From positions 121,308 to 185,307 of the forward strand of contig CAYURM010000003.1 of NCBI GenBank assembly GCA_964447155.1: a stretch of DNA of 64,000 bases. Reading direction: 5' to 3'. Made by a program: the position numbers and the translations under genes. The DNA comes from SMBSF63 sp034003545. Its GTDB lineage: Bacteria; Chloroflexota; Anaerolineae; Anaerolineales; Anaerolineaceae. Below, one piece after another: positions 1-8,264 of this stretch. Each line of letters begins with the position of its first letter. Position 1 is the stretch's first letter. The notes under the pieces are model-generated. The model saw only the letters and a program-made list of their open reading frames with translations. It searched no databases and was not told where the DNA came from.

Positions 1-85
1 GGCGAAGAGATTTTCTCAGTAAATTTGCAAGTTCAGGATTGGTATTTTCCAACTGCCATTGTGTATTATTATTTTCTTTTTCCAT
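1..85 (-). CDS. Partial CDS, N-terminus of an unidentified protein
   Basis: An open frame begins with ATG at 85..83 and runs off the left edge, giving about 28 codons with no stop. AGAGGT at 95-100 lies 9 nt upstream of the ATG and works as a ribosome binding site. The visible residues are polar and Asn/Glu-rich at the N-terminus and turn amphipathic near the edge (ELANLLRKSLR). The gene starts about 20 nt after the stop of the SufR-like regulator on the same strand, so the two are probably cotranscribed. Too little is visible to name a family. Confidence 0.6.
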   Translation of the reverse strand, partial: MEKENNNTQWQLENTNPELANLLRKSLR

Positions 86-106
86 TAATACTGTACCTCT
101 AAATGA

Positions 107-730
107 TTATAAAGTTGCGTCTGCCACGAAAATTTTGTAGGTTCTGTAAGACCTCTCATCTTTTACACGGATGATCCTGTCTTCCGGGACGCCGAGAACA
201 GAAGAGATAAGAATGGTGTCGATCTTGCAGATTTCCGGATGAAATTGGCTGATCTGCTGGAAGGGGCAGGTCATTTCGCGGATGAAGATGGCATCGTCTT
301 TCTTTTCCCAGTCGACAAGGAAGCCTTGTTCAACCAACAATTCTGTCATAATGGGCATGCGCTCCATTAACGGTAATCCAGCTGCTTTTGCCACGTGTTC
401 CTGTGAAAGCTTGATGGCAATTTTTTCAAACAAATCCTGCATTTGTTTATCCGTCAGAATATGTTTCAATTCATCAATCAGCAGATTGGTCAGACGTAGA
501 TAGCAGGTGGGGAAGGTTTCCATGCCTTTTTCGGTAAGGTAATACACCAGACGAGGACGGCCAACACCGTGGCGCTCTTCATCTGCTTCAATGATTCCTT
601 CCGATTGCAGATTGGTGAGATGATGGCGCACGGAGATGGCATTAATCCCAATTGCATCCGCGAGGTTGTTAATGCTGGAGCGGGGGAATTTCAGGAGGTG
701 TTCGACAATTCTGTCTTTTGTGCTTTTCAT
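107..730 (-). CDS. sufR: SufR-like winged-helix regulator with a Cys pair
   Basis: This is probably the Fe-S responsive repressor of the divergent suf operon. Counting from ATG 730 the protein has 207 residues. Residues 4-65 form a winged HTH (SVRHHLTNLQSEGIIE, then a wing with GVGRPRLVYYLT). The C-terminal domain carries Cys155-x12-Cys168 (TCPFQQISQFHPEIC), the SufR-type cluster motif. The third Cys of cyanobacterial SufR, expected in LGxP, is Val here, so any cluster would need another ligand; a Cys before the central domain (FPTCYL) is a candidate. The frame stays open to a TTG at 754, but GGTGA lies 5 nt before ATG 730, which is preferred. An alternative reading is a generic DeoR/ArsR-type regulator. 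The position next to sufC supports SufR. Confidence 0.8.
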   Translation of the reverse strand: MKSTKDRIVEHLLKFPRSSINNLADAIGINAISVRHHLTNLQSEGIIEADEERHGVGRPRLVYYLTEKGMETFPTCYLRLTNLLIDELKHILTDKQMQDLFEKIAIKLSQEHVAKAAGLPLMERMPIMTELLVEQGFLVDWEKKDDAIFIREMTCPFQQISQFHPEICKIDTILISSVLGVPEDRIIRVKDERSYRTYKIFVADATL

Positions 731-783
731 TTTTTCACCGTTTTTCATTTGCAATAAAATAATACTAATTTTATAGTAATTCT

Positions 784-813
784 AGTATATCATAAGGAGA
801 ATAACCCTGTCAA
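784..813 (-). promoter_or_regulatory. Sigma70-type promoter of the SufR-like gene
   Basis: Read on the minus strand, TTGACA (813..808) and TATACT (789..784) are separated by 18 nt. Transcription would start near 777, giving a leader of about 47 nt before ATG 730. The -35 box lies inside the palindrome at 809-842, so autoregulation is likely. Confidence 0.7.
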
Positions 814-842
814 TATATTATATTTTTATATAAAATATTGAC
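809..842. promoter_or_regulatory. 34-bp palindrome between divergent suf promoters, candidate operator
   Basis: GTCAATAT (809-816) and ATATTGAC (835-842) form perfect 8-bp arms. The symmetry continues inward (TTATAT/ATATAA) with one mismatch pair and a 4-nt centre. The element covers the -35 boxes of both divergent promoters. Two facing TTGAC boxes give some symmetry for free, but the arms extend well beyond the hexamers. It is the natural binding site for the adjacent SufR-like protein. It differs from published cyanobacterial and mycobacterial SufR sites. Confidence 0.6.
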
Positions 843-865
843 TTAGCGCAGTGATATGGTATAAT
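838..865 (+). promoter_or_regulatory. Sigma70-type promoter of the suf operon
   Basis: TTGACT (838-843), a 16-nt spacer and a perfect TATAAT (860-865). The predicted start is near 872, about 100 nt before the sufC ATG. The -35 box is shared with the palindrome at 809-842. Confidence 0.75.
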
Positions 866-972
866 TCGGATAAATTATAGCTTATTTGTACAGTATCGGG
901 CGGGTGCCTTGTGCTGTTTCCAAACCCTATTTTGTACACCATTTTGGGTGTGCCGTTTCAGGAGAAAAGTTG

Positions 973-1740
973 ATGACGGAATTGATTATTCGCGATCTGC
1001 ATGTCAATATTGAAGGAAAAGAGATTTTGAAGGGATTGAATCTGACCGTTGCTCAGGGCGAGATGCATGCCATTATGGGGCCGAACGGCACGGGGAAATC
1101 TACCCTGGCGAATGTGGTCATGGGAAATCCCGCTTATGAGGTAACGAAGGGTGAAATCATCTTTCAGGGTGAGGACATGCTTGCATTGGGGCCGGACGAA
1201 CGCTCGCGGATGGGGTTATTTCTGGCATTTCAGTACCCGGTTTCCATTCCTGGGGTGACGGTTGCTAATTTCTTGCGGGTGGCATTAAATGCCCGACGCA
1301 AGCAGGCCGATCCGGAGGACAAGGGAATTCCGATTCCTGAATTCCGCAAGCTGCTGGTAGAAAAAATGGATTTGCTGCAAATTGATCATCAATTTGCCGG
1401 GCGTTATTTGAACGAAGGTTTCTCAGGCGGCGAGAAAAAGCGCGCGGAAGTACTGCAAATGGCGGTATTGAATCCGAAGATTGTTATTCTGGATGAAACT
1501 GATTCCGGGCTGGATATTGATGCTTTGAAGATTGTCTCGGCCGGGGTGAACACCCTGCGCGGGCCAGAGCTGGGCGGGCTGATTATCACCCATTATCAGC
1601 GCATTCTCAATTATATTCAGCCTGATTTTGTGCATGTGATGGTGGATGGACAGGTAGTGGAGTCGGGCGGGCCGGAATTGGCTTTGTACCTTGAAGAAAA
1701 TGGATATGAGAAATACGAGGGTGCAGCTGCATTCTCATAA
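973..1740 (+). CDS. sufC: SufC, ATPase of the SufBCD scaffold
   Basis: SufC is the ABC-type ATPase that drives Fe-S cluster assembly on cytosolic SufB-SufD. The 255-residue protein shows Walker A GPNGTGKS (36-43), Q-loop Gln87, signature SGGEKK (151-156), Walker B VILDE (171-175) and switch His207. The frame is open upstream to 886, but GGAGAAAAG at 961-969 sits just before ATG 973, and homologues start with the same T-E-L-I-I-R-D-L type sequence. It is the first gene of the suf operon, 35 nt before sufB. Length and motifs are those of a normal, intact SufC. Confidence 0.96.
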   Translation: MTELIIRDLHVNIEGKEILKGLNLTVAQGEMHAIMGPNGTGKSTLANVVMGNPAYEVTKGEIIFQGEDMLALGPDERSRMGLFLAFQYPVSIPGVTVANFLRVALNARRKQADPEDKGIPIPEFRKLLVEKMDLLQIDHQFAGRYLNEGFSGGEKKRAEVLQMAVLNPKIVILDETDSGLDIDALKIVSAGVNTLRGPELGGLIITHYQRILNYIQPDFVHVMVDGQVVESGGPELALYLEENGYEKYEGAAAFS

Positions 1741-1775
1741 GATGGGCAGTTAGTTGATGTAAGTGGAGTAACGAA

Positions 1776-3194
1776 ATGCAAAAAACAAACGAATCACAAT
1801 TGGTGGCCTTGATCGGTGAGAGCGATGACCAGTACGGGTTTAGCGATCCTGAGAGTTATGTTCTTAAAAGCAAGGAAGGGCTGGACCGTTCGGTAGTGGA
1901 GCAAATCTCACATTCAAAAGGCGAGCCGCAGTGGATGCTGGATTTTCGGCTGCGTGCTTTGGATCATTTTGAAAAACGCCCGATGCCCAACTGGGGACCG
2001 GATATTACCGGTCTTGATCTGGACAAGATCTTTTATTATGTGAAGCCCACCGAACTTTCGAGTGGATCGTGGGATGATGTGCCGGATAATATCAAGAAGA
2101 CATTTGACCGGCTGGGCATTCCGGAGGCAGAACAGAAATTCCTGGCGGGTGTCGGGGCACAGTATGAGTCCGAGATGGTCTATCACCAGGTGCAGGAGCA
2201 TCTGGAAAAGCAGGGCGTGATCTTCCTGAGTATTGAAGACGGCTTGCGTCAGCACCCTGACCTTTTCCGGGAATATTTCTCGACCGTTATACCGATTGAA
2301 GATAACAAATTCGCGGCATTGAACAGCGCAGTCTGGTCGGGCGGCTCGTTTGTGTATGTGCCGCCGGGGGTGAAGGTGGATATGCCTTTGCAGGCCTATT
2401 TCCGGCTGAACACAGCACGGATCGGGCAGTTTGAGCGCAGTTTGATCATCGCTGACGAGGGTGCGCAACTGCATTATGTGGAAGGCTGTACGGCGCCGCA
2501 GTATACGACGGCGTCCCTGCACAGCGGCGTGATCGAGATCATCGTTAAGAAGGGCGCGCGGATGCGCTATACGACCATTCAGAACTGGTCGAAAAATGTA
2601 TACAATCTGGTTACGCAGCGTGCTGTGGTGAATGAAAATGCGACGATGGAGTGGGTGGATGCCAATATGGGTTCTCATGTGACGATGAAATACCCGTCCT
2701 GCTATCTGGTGGGCGAAGGTGCTCATGGTGAAAACCTGTCGATGGCTTTTGCGGCAGAAGGACAGGTTCAGGATGTGGGCGCGAAGATGCTGCATTTTGC
2801 GCCCAATACGAGCAGCAAAATCACATCCAAGTCGATCAGCAAGAGCGGCGGGCGATCCTCTTACCGCGGCCTGGTGAAGGTCAATGAGGGTGCGGTGAAT
2901 GTGCGTTCAAATGTGGTGTGTGATGCATTGCTGCTGGATGCCGCCTCCCAATCAGATACCTATCCGTATATTGAGGTGGATGAAAAGGATGTCTCCCTGG
3001 GGCATGAAGCCTCCGTTTCGCGGGTGGGGGAAGAGCAGTTGTTTTACCTGATGAGCCGCGGATTGAGTGAAGAAGAAGCCAATACGATGGTCGTCTCCGG
3101 ATTTATTGAGCCGCTGGTGAAAGAACTGCCGATGGAATATGCGGTTGAAATGAACCGCCTGATCCAGCTTCAGATGGAAGGCTCAATTGGATAA
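1776..3194 (+). CDS. sufB: SufB, Fe-S scaffold subunit
   Basis: SufB is the core scaffold subunit of the cytosolic SufBCD complex, on which clusters are built from cysteine sulfur and iron. The 472-residue length is standard. The C-terminal core keeps the family's functional positions: a Cys near 382 (NVVCDALLLDA) and a GHEASVSR segment near 409-416, which correspond to the sulfur-accepting Cys and the cluster-binding region of characterised SufB. The RBS is GTGGAG before ATG 1776. It lies between sufC and sufD, in the usual order, and looks intact. Confidence 0.95.
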   Translation: MQKTNESQLVALIGESDDQYGFSDPESYVLKSKEGLDRSVVEQISHSKGEPQWMLDFRLRALDHFEKRPMPNWGPDITGLDLDKIFYYVKPTELSSGSWDDVPDNIKKTFDRLGIPEAEQKFLAGVGAQYESEMVYHQVQEHLEKQGVIFLSIEDGLRQHPDLFREYFSTVIPIEDNKFAALNSAVWSGGSFVYVPPGVKVDMPLQAYFRLNTARIGQFERSLIIADEGAQLHYVEGCTAPQYTTASLHSGVIEIIVKKGARMRYTTIQNWSKNVYNLVTQRAVVNENATMEWVDANMGSHVTMKYPSCYLVGEGAHGENLSMAFAAEGQVQDVGAKMLHFAPNTSSKITSKSISKSGGRSSYRGLVKVNEGAVNVRSNVVCDALLLDAASQSDTYPYIEVDEKDVSLGHEASVSRVGEEQLFYLMSRGLSEEEANTMVVSGFIEPLVKELPMEYAVEMNRLIQLQMEGSIG

Positions 3195-3228
3195 CCTGAC
3201 ATCGTTGGGGTAACAAGGAAACAATGAC

Positions 3229-4587
3229 ATGATAATTTCTACACCCGTGGTAACACGTGTTCGTAAACAAAAAACGGACAAGAAAAAAGAGTTTGGATTC
3301 ATTCCAGCCTATCAACCTGATGATACGAGTGACAGTTGGGCCGGGAAGTTTCGTGAGCAGGCGCGTGAGCGGTATGCGGAGCAAAAATTTCCCACTATCC
3401 GTGATGAAGCCTGGCGGCGTACAAGTATTTCCCGACTGGATTTTGATTCCTTTCGTCTGGTTGAATCAGGCGCCAAACAGGGCGACGTTGATGTGCCGGA
3501 AAACCTGCTGGAACCGATCGCTGACGGGGCGCATGGCGGTGAGATCGTCTTGCTGCCTGGCGAGGCGCGCGTTCAATTATCAGCGGCCTTACAGGAAAAG
3601 GGGATTATTTTCACTGATTTGAAGACAGCCGAAAAGGAACACCCGGCACTGCTTAAAAAGATGATGGGAAAAGTGGTTTCTCCGGAAGATGGGAAGTTTG
3701 CTGCCTTGGCAGAAGGCTATGCCCAGACCGGGATTGTGTTATATGTGCCGAAGGGCGTCCAGATTGAGGAGCCGCTGCATAGTTTGTTCTGGGGGCCGGG
3801 CAGCAAGCTGGCCTATGTTTCTCATCTGATCATCTATCTTGAAGAAGGCGCGTCGGTGACGTATGTGCATGAAGCGGCTTCACCAGAGGAAACCAATGGA
3901 CAAACGCTGCACGCCGGTGCGGTGGAGATAACTGTTGGCAAGGCGGCTTCGCTGCGGTTTGTGGAATTGCAGTCGTGGGGCCGGCATGTGTGGAATTTCA
4001 GCCATGAGCGTGTGAAAGTGGAGCGCGATGGGCGGATAGACTGGATATTCGGCTCTTTGGGCAGCCACCTGACCAAAAATTTCCTGGATCTTGATCTGGC
4101 TGGACAAGGCAGTGAAGGCCGGATGAGCGGGTTCTATTTCACCGATGATTCCCAACACCTGGATCATGACACCCAGCAAAATCACCTGGCGCCAAACACG
4201 ACCAGCGATCTGTTGTTCAAGGGCGCATTGATGGGAAAATCACGTTCGGTGTGGCAGGGGATGATTTATGTTGCCCCCGGTGCTGACAAGACGGACGGTT
4301 ACCAATCCAACCGGAATCTGATTCTGAATTCGGACAGCCGGGCGGATTCAATCCCCGGACTGGAAATTAAGGCAGATGATGTGCGCTGCACGCATGGCGC
4401 TACGGTGGGGAAAATTGACCCGGAGCAGGTGTTTTATCTGCTCAGCCGCGGCATTCCGCAGGAAGAGGCAGAGAAGTTGATTGTGGAGGGATTTTTTGAC
4501 CCAATCATGCAGCGTATCCCGTTTGAGGGGGTGCGCAGCCGTTTTCAGGATGCGATCCATACCAAGATGATGGGATTGACTTTGTAA
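3229..4587 (+). CDS. sufD: SufD, scaffold partner of SufB
   Basis: SufD is the SufB paralogue that forms the SufB-SufC2-SufD complex and is needed for iron acquisition. The 452-residue protein shares with SufB the beta-helix core and the C-terminal stretch C-T-H-G-A-T-V-G near residues 385-392, followed by an FYLLSRGIPQEEAEKLI helix. The N-terminal helical region (ERYAEQKFPTIRDEAWRRT) is typical of SufD. It starts 34 nt after sufB with AAGGAAAC upstream. It is probably cotranscribed with the rest of suf. Confidence 0.93.
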   Translation: MIISTPVVTRVRKQKTDKKKEFGFIPAYQPDDTSDSWAGKFREQARERYAEQKFPTIRDEAWRRTSISRLDFDSFRLVESGAKQGDVDVPENLLEPIADGAHGGEIVLLPGEARVQLSAALQEKGIIFTDLKTAEKEHPALLKKMMGKVVSPEDGKFAALAEGYAQTGIVLYVPKGVQIEEPLHSLFWGPGSKLAYVSHLIIYLEEGASVTYVHEAASPEETNGQTLHAGAVEITVGKAASLRFVELQSWGRHVWNFSHERVKVERDGRIDWIFGSLGSHLTKNFLDLDLAGQGSEGRMSGFYFTDDSQHLDHDTQQNHLAPNTTSDLLFKGALMGKSRSVWQGMIYVAPGADKTDGYQSNRNLILNSDSRADSIPGLEIKADDVRCTHGATVGKIDPEQVFYLLSRGIPQEEAEKLIVEGFFDPIMQRIPFEGVRSRFQDAIHTKMMGLTL

Positions 4588-4656
4588 GTTGTAGAGGCAG
4601 GGGTTGTCGTGATAGAATTATAGGGGGAAAAATTTCTTTAAATTGGAGAAGATACT

Positions 4657-4935
4657 ATGGCGTCAATTCCGTTTATGAAGGTGCCGGAAGAAGAAGTACA
4701 GTATGAAGTGGGTAATTCTGCAGAAGTATTTTGTGACCATGATGACAAGAATGGAGACCGTATACGCGGTTGGCTGAAAGGGGTGATCGTACAGGTTGAT
4801 GCGAAAATGGTGGCCGTCCAATTTCAGACGAATGTGTATTTGACAGATGGCTGGATGGTGCCAGATCATATCCTGTGGTTTCCAGTCAATTCGAGCAATA
4901 TTCGTCCGGTTGGACGACGAAGATCACGTTCATAG
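4657..4935 (+). CDS. Uncharacterised 92-aa protein in the suf operon
   Basis: I do not recognise this family. The 92-residue protein has an acidic N-terminus and a basic tail (VGRRRSRS). The middle (residues 19-75) has the alternating hydrophobic pattern of a small beta-barrel, SH3/Tudor-like: AEVFCDHDD, GWLKGVIVQVDAKMVAVQF, GWMVPDHILWF. It has one Cys, so it is unlikely to bind a cluster alone. GGAGAAG precedes ATG 4657. It lies between sufD and sufS on the same strand with short gaps, so a role linked to Fe-S assembly is inferred from context only. Confidence 0.75.
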   Translation: MASIPFMKVPEEEVQYEVGNSAEVFCDHDDKNGDRIRGWLKGVIVQVDAKMVAVQFQTNVYLTDGWMVPDHILWFPVNSSNIRPVGRRRSRS

Positions 4936-4988
4936 CCAGCGCGTATCTCTTAAAGACGATGAAAGATTGCAAGCAAATTATTGGTGAG

Positions 4989-6203
4989 ATGGATACTATA
5001 AAAGAGACATTTCCTGCGCTGGGGAGGCAAACTACCTCTGGAGCGGATCTTGTCTATCTGGATTCAGCGGCTACGTCCCAAAAACCGGAATGCGTATTGC
5101 AGGCGATGGATGACTATTATCGCCGGTCCAATGCGAATATTCACCGGGGCATTCATACGCTGGCGGAGGAAGCAACCGCGGCTTATGAAGGTGCGCGCCA
5201 ACGCATCGCAACATTTATTGGTGCGGCGAGCTATAAGGAGGTCATCTTTACCCGCAATGCAACCGAATCGATCAATTTAGTGGCCTACGCGTGGGGACGA
5301 AAAAACCTGAAAGCGGGCGATGTAGTCCTCTTGACAGAGATGGAACATCACGCCAATCTGGTTCCCTGGCAGATGCTCGCCGAAGAACGGGGCATCCGGC
5401 TGGCGTTTATTTCGGTGACAGAAGAGGGATTGCTGGAACTGGATCAGTATGAAGAAATGCTGCAGCTGGAACCCAAGCTGGTTTCGTTCATTCACATGTC
5501 GAATGTGTTAGGGACGATCAATCCGGCTAAAGAGATGATTCGCAAGGCGAAGGCTGCCGGCGCGGTCACGCTGCTGGACGGGGCACAGTCGGTGCCGCAT
5601 TTTGCGGTGGATGTGCAGGATCTGGATGTCGACTTCTTTGCTTTTTCGGGACACAAAATGTGCGGTCCCACTGGCGTGGGGGTATTATACGGGCGCGAGG
5701 CGCTGCTGCAAGCGATGCCGCCATTTTTGGGCGGCGGCGATATGATCCGTAAAGTACATTTGCGATCTTTTACGCCGAATGAATTGCCCTACAAATTTGA
5801 AGCAGGTACCAGCGCGATTGCCGAGGCGATTGGGCTGGGGGCGGCGGTGGATTTTCTGGAGAAGATCGGCATGAGCCACGTCACTGCGCATGAGCGCGAG
5901 CTTACCCGGTATGCGATGCAGGTGATGGGAGATATTCCCTGGATCCATATTCTTGGGCCAGGTGCAGAGCAGCGCGGCGGGGTGATTTCTTTTACCCTGG
6001 ATGGGGTGCATCCACACGATATTGCCCAACTGCTGGATTGGGACGGGATTGCGGTGCGGGCGGGGCATCATTGTGCGATGCCGCTGCATGAGAAATTCAA
6101 TATCTCTGCAACAACCCGGGCAAGTTTTTATATCTATAATGATCTCAGTGATGTGGATGCTTTGGTGGCCTCACTGCGCAGGGTAAAAGAAAAATTAGGA
6201 TAG
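4989..6203 (+). CDS. sufS: SufS, cysteine desulfurase
   Basis: SufS is a PLP enzyme that takes sulfur from cysteine and passes it to SufU as a persulfide. From ATG 4989 it has 404 residues, the usual length. PLP Lys is Lys223 (FSGHKMCGPTG). The catalytic Cys is Cys362 in RAGHHCAMP, the type II (SufS) motif. The start is uncertain: ATG 4989 is abutted by GGTGAG with no spacing and ATG 4959 has only a weak purine stretch. 4989 is chosen because the protein then begins directly with D-T-I-K-E-T-F-P-A-L, as in homologues. sufU follows after 7 nt. Confidence 0.94.
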   Translation: MDTIKETFPALGRQTTSGADLVYLDSAATSQKPECVLQAMDDYYRRSNANIHRGIHTLAEEATAAYEGARQRIATFIGAASYKEVIFTRNATESINLVAYAWGRKNLKAGDVVLLTEMEHHANLVPWQMLAEERGIRLAFISVTEEGLLELDQYEEMLQLEPKLVSFIHMSNVLGTINPAKEMIRKAKAAGAVTLLDGAQSVPHFAVDVQDLDVDFFAFSGHKMCGPTGVGVLYGREALLQAMPPFLGGGDMIRKVHLRSFTPNELPYKFEAGTSAIAEAIGLGAAVDFLEKIGMSHVTAHERELTRYAMQVMGDIPWIHILGPGAEQRGGVISFTLDGVHPHDIAQLLDWDGIAVRAGHHCAMPLHEKFNISATTRASFYIYNDLSDVDALVASLRRVKEKLG

Positions 6204-6210
6204 GAATTTC

Positions 6211-6612
6211 ATGGACGATCTGTATCGGGAACTAATCATTGAACGCAATCGCTCTCCCCATTATCGCGGTGAGCTGGATCCTAATGATTACACATTCCAG
6301 GATGAAAATCCGCTGTGCGGAGACAATATTCGCATTGATGTGCGTACGGATGATGCGGGGATCATCACGGAGGCCGCGTTCAGCGGACATGGCTGCGCCA
6401 TTTCGCAGGCTTCCTCTGATCTGCTGATTGAATTTGTGATTGGTAAATCGGTTGAAGATGTGAAAAGATTGACCAAAGAGGATGTTTTGAATTTGCTTGG
6501 TATTCAACTGGGGCCGGTACGTTTAAAATGTGCTTTGCTGCCTTTGAAGGTGATCAAGGCGGGCGTATATGGCCTGACCGAAGCAACGGATGATCTGGTG
6601 GAAGGAGCGTGA
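6211..6612 (+). CDS. sufU: SufU, zinc-dependent sulfur acceptor for SufS
   Basis: SufU accepts persulfide sulfur from SufS at a zinc site and hands it to SufBCD. The 133-residue protein has the three conserved Cys (Cys36 in NPLCGD, Cys62 in GHGCAIS, Cys107 in RLKCALLPL) and Asp38, the SufU zinc ligands. The GHGC-x(n) insertion separates it from IscU. AGGAA precedes ATG 6211. The stop TGA is only 2 nt before the ATG of the Rieske gene, so translation is probably coupled. Confidence 0.95.
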   Translation: MDDLYRELIIERNRSPHYRGELDPNDYTFQDENPLCGDNIRIDVRTDDAGIITEAAFSGHGCAISQASSDLLIEFVIGKSVEDVKRLTKEDVLNLLGIQLGPVRLKCALLPLKVIKAGVYGLTEATDDLVEGA

Positions 6613-6614
6613 GG

Positions 6615-6965
6615 ATGAGTCAGGAAAAATTTGATGCGGCGAAGTATGAATTTGTTCAGATTACCAGTGTGAATGAAATGGAAGACGGCGACCGGTTATT
6701 TATTGAACTGGGAGAGCAGACGCTTATCTTGCTGGCGGTTGACGGGGGATATTATGCTGTACGGGATGTGTGTACGCATGATGATGGTCCGCTGGGTGAC
6801 GGCGAACTGGAAGGCTGGCAATTGGTGTGCCCGCGCCATGGGGCACGCTTTGACATTCGCACAGGGGAGGCGCTGACCCTGCCGGCAGTGGTAGATGTGC
6901 CGGTGTTTCCGGTGCGCGTGGTGGGCGGGATGATTGAGGTAGGAATTCCGAGAGATAACGCATAA
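6615..6965 (+). CDS. Small Rieske [2Fe-2S] ferredoxin
   Basis: A 116-residue soluble Rieske protein of the non-haem-oxygenase ferredoxin type. The [2Fe-2S] ligands are Cys53-T-His55 and Cys72-P-R-His75 (CxH-x16-CxxH). There is no signal peptide or membrane helix. GTG 6609 is in frame, but GGAG (6604-6607) has correct spacing to ATG 6615, so that start is chosen. Last gene of the suf operon and followed by a terminator. An electron-transfer or oxygen/NO-sensing role in Fe-S assembly is an inference from its position. NirD-like proteins are the main alternative. Confidence 0.9.
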   Translation: MSQEKFDAAKYEFVQITSVNEMEDGDRLFIELGEQTLILLAVDGGYYAVRDVCTHDDGPLGDGELEGWQLVCPRHGARFDIRTGEALTLPAVVDVPVFPVRVVGGMIEVGIPRDNA

Positions 6966-7049
6966 TTGTGGGATATAAAACTTAAATAAGTTTGAACAAC
7001 GTGATTTGTTCATCCTGACTGCATATTAAAAAATGAAACGACTCAATAA

Positions 7050-7088
7050 AACAAAGAGGCTGTCTGTTTTTGGGACAACCTCTTTGTT
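7050..7088. terminator. Terminator between suf operon and gap
   Basis: A 10-bp perfect stem AACAAAGAGG (7050-7059) / CCTCTTTGTT (7079-7088) with a further TGTC/GACA pairing inside. T-rich sequence lies on both sides. It can end transcription from the suf side (+) and from gap (-). Confidence 0.8.
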
Positions 7089-7163
7089 ATTTCCAACGGA
7101 TACTTGTTTAGGACATCAAGACTGTATGTGCGCCGCGCAATAAGCCGGTAAGCTTCCAAGGGA

Positions 7164-8177
7164 TTAACGGCCTGTTTCCCTGGCTGTCTGCGCAATTTGC
7201 ACTGCTTCTCTCACCATCTGGTTGGTAAATCCCCATTCGTTGTCATACCAACTGAGGATCTTGACCAGATCACCGTCCACGACCCGGGTCATCTTCAAGT
7301 GAATGATTGAGGCGCGCGGGTCTTTGATGATATCTGCGGAGACCAGAGGCTCTTCAGTTACGCCGACGATATTCCGATAGCGGTCACTGGCGGCTTCTTC
7401 GATAAAGATTTGATTGACTTCTTCAGCAGAGGTTTGCCGCTCGGCGACCAGGACAATATCAGCCAATGAACCCACTGTGACTGGGCCGCGCACAGCGATT
7501 CCATCAAACCGATCTTTATACTGTGGCAGGGCTTTGGTGGTAGCAACAGCTGCGCCGGTGGAGGTGGGCACAAAATTGGCGGCACCAGCCCGGCCTCGTT
7601 CGAGACGTTTATTCGGGCTGTCTACGATCGCCTGTGAGGCGGTATAGGCATGCACTGTCGTCATGATGGCTTTCTTGACCCCAATCCGGCGGCCGATGAT
7701 CTCGATTACGGGGGTGATGCAGTTGGTGGTACAGCTTGCGCAGGCAATGATGCGTGTGCCCTCCTCTGCCGTATTGACTCCATGTACCACTGTGACGACA
7801 TCTTCACCGGTTGCTGGTGCGGATAGAATGACGTATTTGGCTCCGGCCTGGATGTGTTTCTCCAGATCTTCCCTTTTTTTGAATACACCCGTGCACTCCA
7901 GCACGATGTCTACTCCCAGGTTGGTCCAGGGGAGGCGGGTTGGATCTTTTTCACGATAGTATGGGTAAGATTGTCCAGAGATGACCAGGTTCTTGTGATC
8001 ATGCTCAACGGTCTTTTCATACCTGCCGTAAGCTGTGTCGTACTTCAGCAGGTACACAACATTTTCAATTGGAACAATATCGTTGACGGCGACCAATTCC
8101 AATTGGGGTGTTTCTAAAACGATTTTTAAGGCAGCCCGGCCAATTCGTCCTAAACCATTGATCGCTATTTTGGTCAT
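7164..8177 (-). CDS. gap: Type I glyceraldehyde-3-phosphate dehydrogenase
   Basis: Oxidises and phosphorylates glyceraldehyde-3-phosphate in glycolysis, making NADH that the hydrogenase in this window could re-oxidise. The 337-residue cytosolic enzyme has the Rossmann motif NGLGRIGR (7-14), Asp33 in VAVND (NAD preference), catalytic Cys149 in ASCTTNC and the conserved DNEWGF loop near the C-terminus. AAAGGAGG precedes ATG 8177. Monocistronic by appearance. Confidence 0.96.
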   Translation of the reverse strand: MTKIAINGLGRIGRAALKIVLETPQLELVAVNDIVPIENVVYLLKYDTAYGRYEKTVEHDHKNLVISGQSYPYYREKDPTRLPWTNLGVDIVLECTGVFKKREDLEKHIQAGAKYVILSAPATGEDVVTVVHGVNTAEEGTRIIACASCTTNCITPVIEIIGRRIGVKKAIMTTVHAYTASQAIVDSPNKRLERGRAGAANFVPTSTGAAVATTKALPQYKDRFDGIAVRGPVTVGSLADIVLVAERQTSAEEVNQIFIEEAASDRYRNIVGVTEEPLVSADIIKDPRASIIHLKMTRVVDGDLVKILSWYDNEWGFTNQMVREAVQIAQTARETGR

Positions 8178-8222
8178 TTGAACCTCCTTTTTTCAGCATC
8201 AAAAATTGACAGGTTTCTCTCA

Positions 8223-8244
8223 GGAATAATCAGAAAGTTATTCC
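8223..8244. repeat. Short inverted repeat upstream of gap
   Basis: GGAATAA (8223-8229) and TTATTCC (8238-8244) flank an 8-nt centre, 46 nt upstream of the gap ATG and 21 nt past the preceding stop codon. No T tract follows, so an operator is as likely as a weak terminator. Confidence 0.35.
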
Positions 8245-8264
8245 GGTTTCTGCAAAACGCTCTC

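Noticed and set aside
886..972. N-terminal extension of sufC upstream of ATG 973
   Set aside because: SufC homologues do not have it, and GGAGAAAAG precedes ATG 973. The region is the suf leader.
2000..2800. Long open frames on the minus strand inside sufB
   Set aside because: Codon pattern, RBS and homology all favour SufB on the plus strand. The reverse frames are shadows of its codon bias.
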